The notes beneath the pieces are model-generated. The model saw nothing but the letters and a program-made list of their open reading frames with translations, was not told the origin of the DNA and searched no databases. A DNA stretch of 64,000 bases from Streptomyces sp. ALI-76-A. GTDB taxonomy: Bacteria > Actinomycetota > Actinomycetes > Streptomycetales > Streptomycetaceae. Made by a program: the position numbers and the translations under genes. Shown in pieces: positions 61,360 through 64,000 of this stretch; position 1 is the first letter of the stretch, and every line of letters begins with the position of its first letter. The stretch lies in assembly GCF_030287445.1 (NCBI RefSeq), contig NZ_JASVWB010000002.1, positions 186,001 to 250,000 of the forward strand. Reading direction: 5' to 3'.

Positions 61360-61985
61360 ATCGCCGTGCCGGAGGCGCTGGCCCGGGCCGGTGTGCGGCC
61401 GGAGCAGGTCATCGGGATCGGTACGGACTTCACCGCCTGCACGGTCCTGCCGGTGCTCGCCGACGGCACCCCCCTGTGTGAACTACCTGGCCTCGCGGGC
61501 CGTCCGCACGCCTACGTCAAGCTGTGGCGCCACCACGCCGCGCAGGCCCAGGCCGACCGGATCACCGACCTGGCAGCGGAGCGCAAGGAGCCGTGGCTGG
61601 CGCGGTACGGCGGAAAGATCTCCTCGGAATGGGAGTTCGCGAAGGCGTTGCGGTTGCTGGAGGAGGATCCGGAGCTCTACGCGTTGACCGACCGCTGGCT
61701 GGAGGCCGCCGACTGGATCGTGTGGCGGCTGTGCGGCACTTACGTCCGCAACGCCTGTACCGCCGGATACAAGGGCCAACTCCAGGATGGCGCCTACCCG
61801 TCCAGGGAGTATTTGGCGGCGCTCAATCCGGGGCTTCGCCGACTTCGTGACAGCGAAGCTGGAGCACCCCATCGGTCAGCTGGGTGACTTGGCCGGACGG
61901 TTGACGGCTGAGGCGGCGGCGTGGACGGGCCTGCCGGAGGGCATCGCGGTGTGCGTCGGGAATGTCGACGCCCATGTGACGGCGC
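61360..61985 (+). pseudogene. ribulokinase (AraB-like) remnant, frameshifted
   Basis: The first frame gives PEALARAGVRPEQVIGIGTD, FTACTVLPVLADGTPLCELP, YVKLWRHHAAQAQADRIT, YGGKISSEWEFAKALRLLEE, WIVWRLCGTYVRNACTAGYK. Near 61835 the sense shifts to FADFVTAKLEHPIGQLGDLA, then WTGLPEGIAVCVGNVDAHVT, where it breaks off. This is the middle of a FGGY-family ribulokinase. The ATP-binding N-terminus and the C-terminal domain are missing. Its place next to an arabinanase-like gene suggests a former arabinose branch of the locus. Confidence 0.8.
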
Positions 61986-62261
61986 CCGCCGCCACCGCAC
62001 CTCCTGAACCGCCACTACACCCGCAAACACGGCCCCGACGCCTACTACGGAAACCCGGAGATGGCGACCTCCACGTGACGAACGCTGTCCGTCACGCCCA
62101 GGGCGGTTCCGGCCGACCAACCACGGCCGGCCGGAGCCTTCGTCGAAACCGGCTATGACGAGACCGGCTCCTTCGCCGGCACGGCGAAATGCGAAGCTTT
62201 ACATTCCACTACCGCACGGACTATTTACGCCGGTAGACCGTTAAACACTCGACCCTATTCA

Positions 62262-62630
62262 CTATTCTCGCGTCACCGCATAACCAGATACAGATGGCCA
62301 TCGAACCGTCAACAACACGGATTCCTCTTCCGCGAACCACGAGTGGTCGATTCCACGCCCCCAAACAACGTAATCTCCTTGCTTCTCCAAAACAATGCTA
62401 CGCCCGGGGAAATCCACGCGAAACCTGCCACTGATGAGCACCAGGAGAGCTGTTCGCGCTTCGCCTCTCACCCATTGCAGCCGCTGGTCACCACGTGGAT
62501 GAACACCCCATTTGACCTCTACCGCACTGGTGTGACGAGGATCATCGACGTCCTTGAAATGACCAAGGAGCCATCCTCGATCCAACGGCGCATCATCACC
62601 CGCATTCCCTACATACACACTGTCATCCAT
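62262..62630 (-). CDS. cupin-like protein, low-G+C gene
   Basis: From the ATG at 62630 the product is 122 residues, beginning MDDSVYVGNAGDDAPLDRGW. It has a single-barrel cupin pattern: HPRGDQRLQWVRGEARTALL, VLISGRFRVDFPGRSIVLEK, QGDYVVWGRGIDHSWFAEEE. His and Glu metal ligands of classical cupins are only partly kept. The local G+C is visibly lower than in the rest of the window, suggesting recent acquisition. A TATATT box about 15 bases upstream could be a -10 element for a short-leader transcript. Confidence 0.72.
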   Translation of the reverse strand: MDDSVYVGNAGDDAPLDRGWLLGHFKDVDDPRHTSAVEVKWGVHPRGDQRLQWVRGEARTALLVLISGRFRVDFPGRSIVLEKQGDYVVWGRGIDHSWFAEEESVLLTVRWPSVSGYAVTRE

Positions 62631-62816
62631 AACTCGCAATATACCAGCCGCATCGGAAATCTGCGTTCCTTTGTCCTATATGCGACCGCAATCCTGAAGA
62701 ACACCTGATCCGATTTCGTACCCCGCCTCCAGCTCGACACCGAGCTCCACCGCATCGTCTGACCACCGACGCGATCGAGTCGACAAAAGCTCGCCCACGA
62801 AAAGCCGCCACGAGTG

Positions 62817-62854
62817 GACGGCGCGCCACCTCGATCTCGTGGTGGCGCGCCGTC
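62817..62854. terminator. strong hairpin terminator
   Basis: GACGGCGCGCCACC-N10-GGTGGCGCGCCGTC has perfect 14-bp arms. It lies ten bases past the stop of the minus-strand ORF ending at 62865, supporting that ORF as a real gene. Confidence 0.82.
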
Positions 62855-62864
62855 GTTCGGTTGC

Positions 62865-63035
62865 TCAGTGGTTCAGTCGGGCCAAGGTGCTGACGACGAA
62901 GCGGCAGCAGACGTGGGAGGTGAGGTCGCGGTAGTAGGCATCGGTGCCCCTGTCCCCTTGGAGGACCGTGGCCCGGACCGAGTTCCCGACGCTCGTCCAT
63001 GGGCCGGACGGGGTCAGCGATACAGAGAACGACAT
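62865..63035 (-). CDS. small hypothetical protein, 56 residues
   Basis: The frame reads MSFSVSLTPSGPWTSVGNSV, RATVLQGDRGTDAYYRDLTS, HVCCRFVVSTLARLNH. A perfect terminator follows its stop, but the start has no clear ribosome binding site and could lie upstream at 63065 or beyond. I do not recognise a family. It may be the surviving C-terminus of a longer gene. Confidence 0.45.
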   Translation of the reverse strand: MSFSVSLTPSGPWTSVGNSVRATVLQGDRGTDAYYRDLTSHVCCRFVVSTLARLNH

Positions 63036-63149
63036 AGGACGTGCGTAAGCGCCCGAGGCTCTCACCGCTCAAGCAGCAGACATGCCCGGACCGGTTGGCA
63101 GGCAGGAGACAGGTCCGCCACGACAATCACGGATCCTTCCGGTGTCTGT

Positions 63150-63540
63150 CAGAAGATCATGGAGTGACGCCCCCGCACCCCGGGCGTTGCCGCGGCAGCG
63201 CGAGGCCGACTCGCTCCGGTCAGTCGCCGAGGAACGTCCCGACGCACCAGGCCAGCCAGCTCGCCCAATGGTGTGGGGCTGCTGGCCGGGCATCGTGGCC
63301 CGGAGGGACAGGTCCAGGCCGAAAGGGCTGTTCATGTCGAACGAACCGGCCGTACGGGTTCACGTGTGTCCAGAACAGTGACGACAGCGCCCTGCGGTCC
63401 GCGTCGGTGAGCTTGTCCGCCCACTTCGGATCGGCCAGGGCCTCCTGCATCAGCAGCGTGTTGACGTGGACCAGCGCGGACCGGAGCAGATGTAAACGGA
63501 GTTCCCCCACCGCGCGTCAGCGTCGTGGGGGCACTGCAAT
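63150..63540 (-). pseudogene. Tn3-like transposase remnant (C-terminal end)
   Basis: The minus strand reads GELRLHLLRSALVHVNTLLM, QEALADPKWADKLTDADRRA, LSSLFWTHVNPYGRF; after a frameshift near 63345 it continues DMNSPFGLDLSLRA. This is the C-terminal signature of one branch of Tn3-type transposases (SALVHVNTLLxQ..LAExxW..LTDxDRRAL..LFWxHVNPYGxFxLDM). It is a different branch from the scrap at 46.7-47.6 kb. A hairpin CCCCCAC-N14-GTGGGGG at 63504-63531 lies at its upstream edge. Confidence 0.68.
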
Positions 63541-63556
63541 GCCACCGGTAGCGGGC

Positions 63557-63961
63557 TCAGAGGAGGCTGGTCCGGATTCCGATCTGATGGATAGCGGCAG
63601 TGTCGGCCGGGGTCATGTATCCGGCCTTACGGCTGAGTACCTTCAGTCTCTTCGCTCTGCGTGCGGCGTCGGCCGGAAGGTCTCGAAGCTGGCGGCTGCT
63701 CTGGTTGGCCCGCGATCCGGTCACGCACCCGTGCTCGGCGATGCCGGTGACGCACAGTTCGGCGTCAATTGTGCGGACCAGGCGCAGGAGCACGTCCGAG
63801 AGCTGTATGGCTTCATGCAGGTCTGAGGTGACCATCTGCCCGTCGGTGACCTTGCTTGTCAGTGGTGAGGTGCGACTGCCGATGTCTGCCGCGGTCAACG
63901 TCGCCGCGTGCTTCCAGGCCTGCTCCGTCGTGGGGTTGACCTTCCCGCCGCCGTACATCAC
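63557..63961 (-). CDS. hypothetical protein, 134 residues, may start outside the window
   Basis: The frame encodes GKVNPTTEQAWKHAATLTAA, DIGSRTSPLTSKVTDGQMVT, DLHEAIQLSDVLLRLVRTID and a basic C-terminus (LPADAARRAKRLKVLSRKAG). A GTG at 63961 follows AAGGAGGT by about ten bases, which suits a real start, but the frame also stays open to the window edge (YRYHKEVRNA). I recognise no family. The hairpin at 63504-63531 could terminate it. Neighbouring Tn3 debris suggests a mobile context. Confidence 0.5.
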   Translation of the reverse strand: MMYGGGKVNPTTEQAWKHAATLTAADIGSRTSPLTSKVTDGQMVTSDLHEAIQLSDVLLRLVRTIDAELCVTGIAEHGCVTGSRANQSSRQLRDLPADAARRAKRLKVLSRKAGYMTPADTAAIHQIGIRTSLL

Positions 63962-64000
63962 GGCGTTGCGTACCTCCTTGTGATACCGATACAGGACAAG

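Noticed and set aside
1..64000. tRNA, rRNA, CRISPR arrays, integrase with attachment sites, and complete prophage
   Set aside because: None could be recognised by eye; no cloverleaf, regular repeat-spacer array, phage structural gene or integrase was found.

Overview
The window reads as part of an accessory arm of a Streptomyces (or close relative) chromosome. G+C is very high, codon third positions are almost all G or C, starts are often GTG or TTG after purine-rich ribosome binding sites, and the gene families are typical of Streptomyces: a SARP/AfsR regulator, TetR, MarR, MerR, CGNR and LacI regulators, SPFH, PPOX, DUF5753 helix-turn-helix and Replic_Relax proteins. No tRNA, rRNA, CRISPR array or core housekeeping block is visible. 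About twenty-two broken genes or gene scraps and fragments of at least five transposase families (ISL3, IS5, IS701, two Tn3-like) lie between intact genes. This suggests a subtelomeric or other plastic region.

Layout. 0-5 kb: a 5'-truncated SARP-NB-ARC-TPR regulator, a secreted protein and an ISL3 scrap. 4.9-6 kb: an NTF2-like protein and a TetR regulator sharing two palindromic operators. 6-14 kb: a LysR remnant, a chimeric lyase-like ORF, an SPFH/NAD-kinase-like operon behind paired 21-bp palindromes, a TetR regulator with twin operators next to a frameshifted Dabb gene, an NAD-dependent epimerase-like gene and a Ppx/GppA phosphatase. 14-19.6 kb: a decay zone (IS5 remnant, collapsed SDR/TetR pair, 65-bp perfect palindrome, Replic_Relax scrap) around an intact but active-site-altered polysaccharide deacetylase. 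19.9-22 kb: PRC-barrel/DUF2382 stress protein, a small protein and a PAP2 phosphatase.

22.4-27.8 kb: a two-component system divergent from a three-gene ABC exporter whose first permease carries a large extracytoplasmic beta domain. 28-37.3 kb: lamin-tail protein, epoxide hydrolase/CGNR regulator pair with three phased operator-like sites, MarR/tautomerase pair with two tandem operators, PPOX flavoprotein, SnoaL-like protein, a lone MazF-like protein and a MerR regulator with a canonical dyad. 38-52 kb: the main scrapyard, with helicase-associated and Replic_Relax remnants, one complete IS5-type element, a broken DUF5753 regulator, an ankyrin protein, broken VOC/WYL/monooxygenase genes, Tn3 fragments, an intact methyltransferase and a truncated GAF histidine kinase.

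52.3-62 kb: a coherent carbohydrate locus. A LacI repressor precedes a solute-binding lipoprotein, two permeases, a GH42 beta-galactosidase and a secreted sialidase-fold/RICIN glycosidase, closed by a terminator and followed by a decayed ribulokinase. Together these fit uptake and breakdown of a galactose- and arabinose-containing plant polymer; no ATPase subunit is present, so a shared MsiK-type ATPase is inferred. 62-64 kb: a cupin gene, a small unknown gene with a strong terminator, and a second Tn3-like scrap at the window edge.
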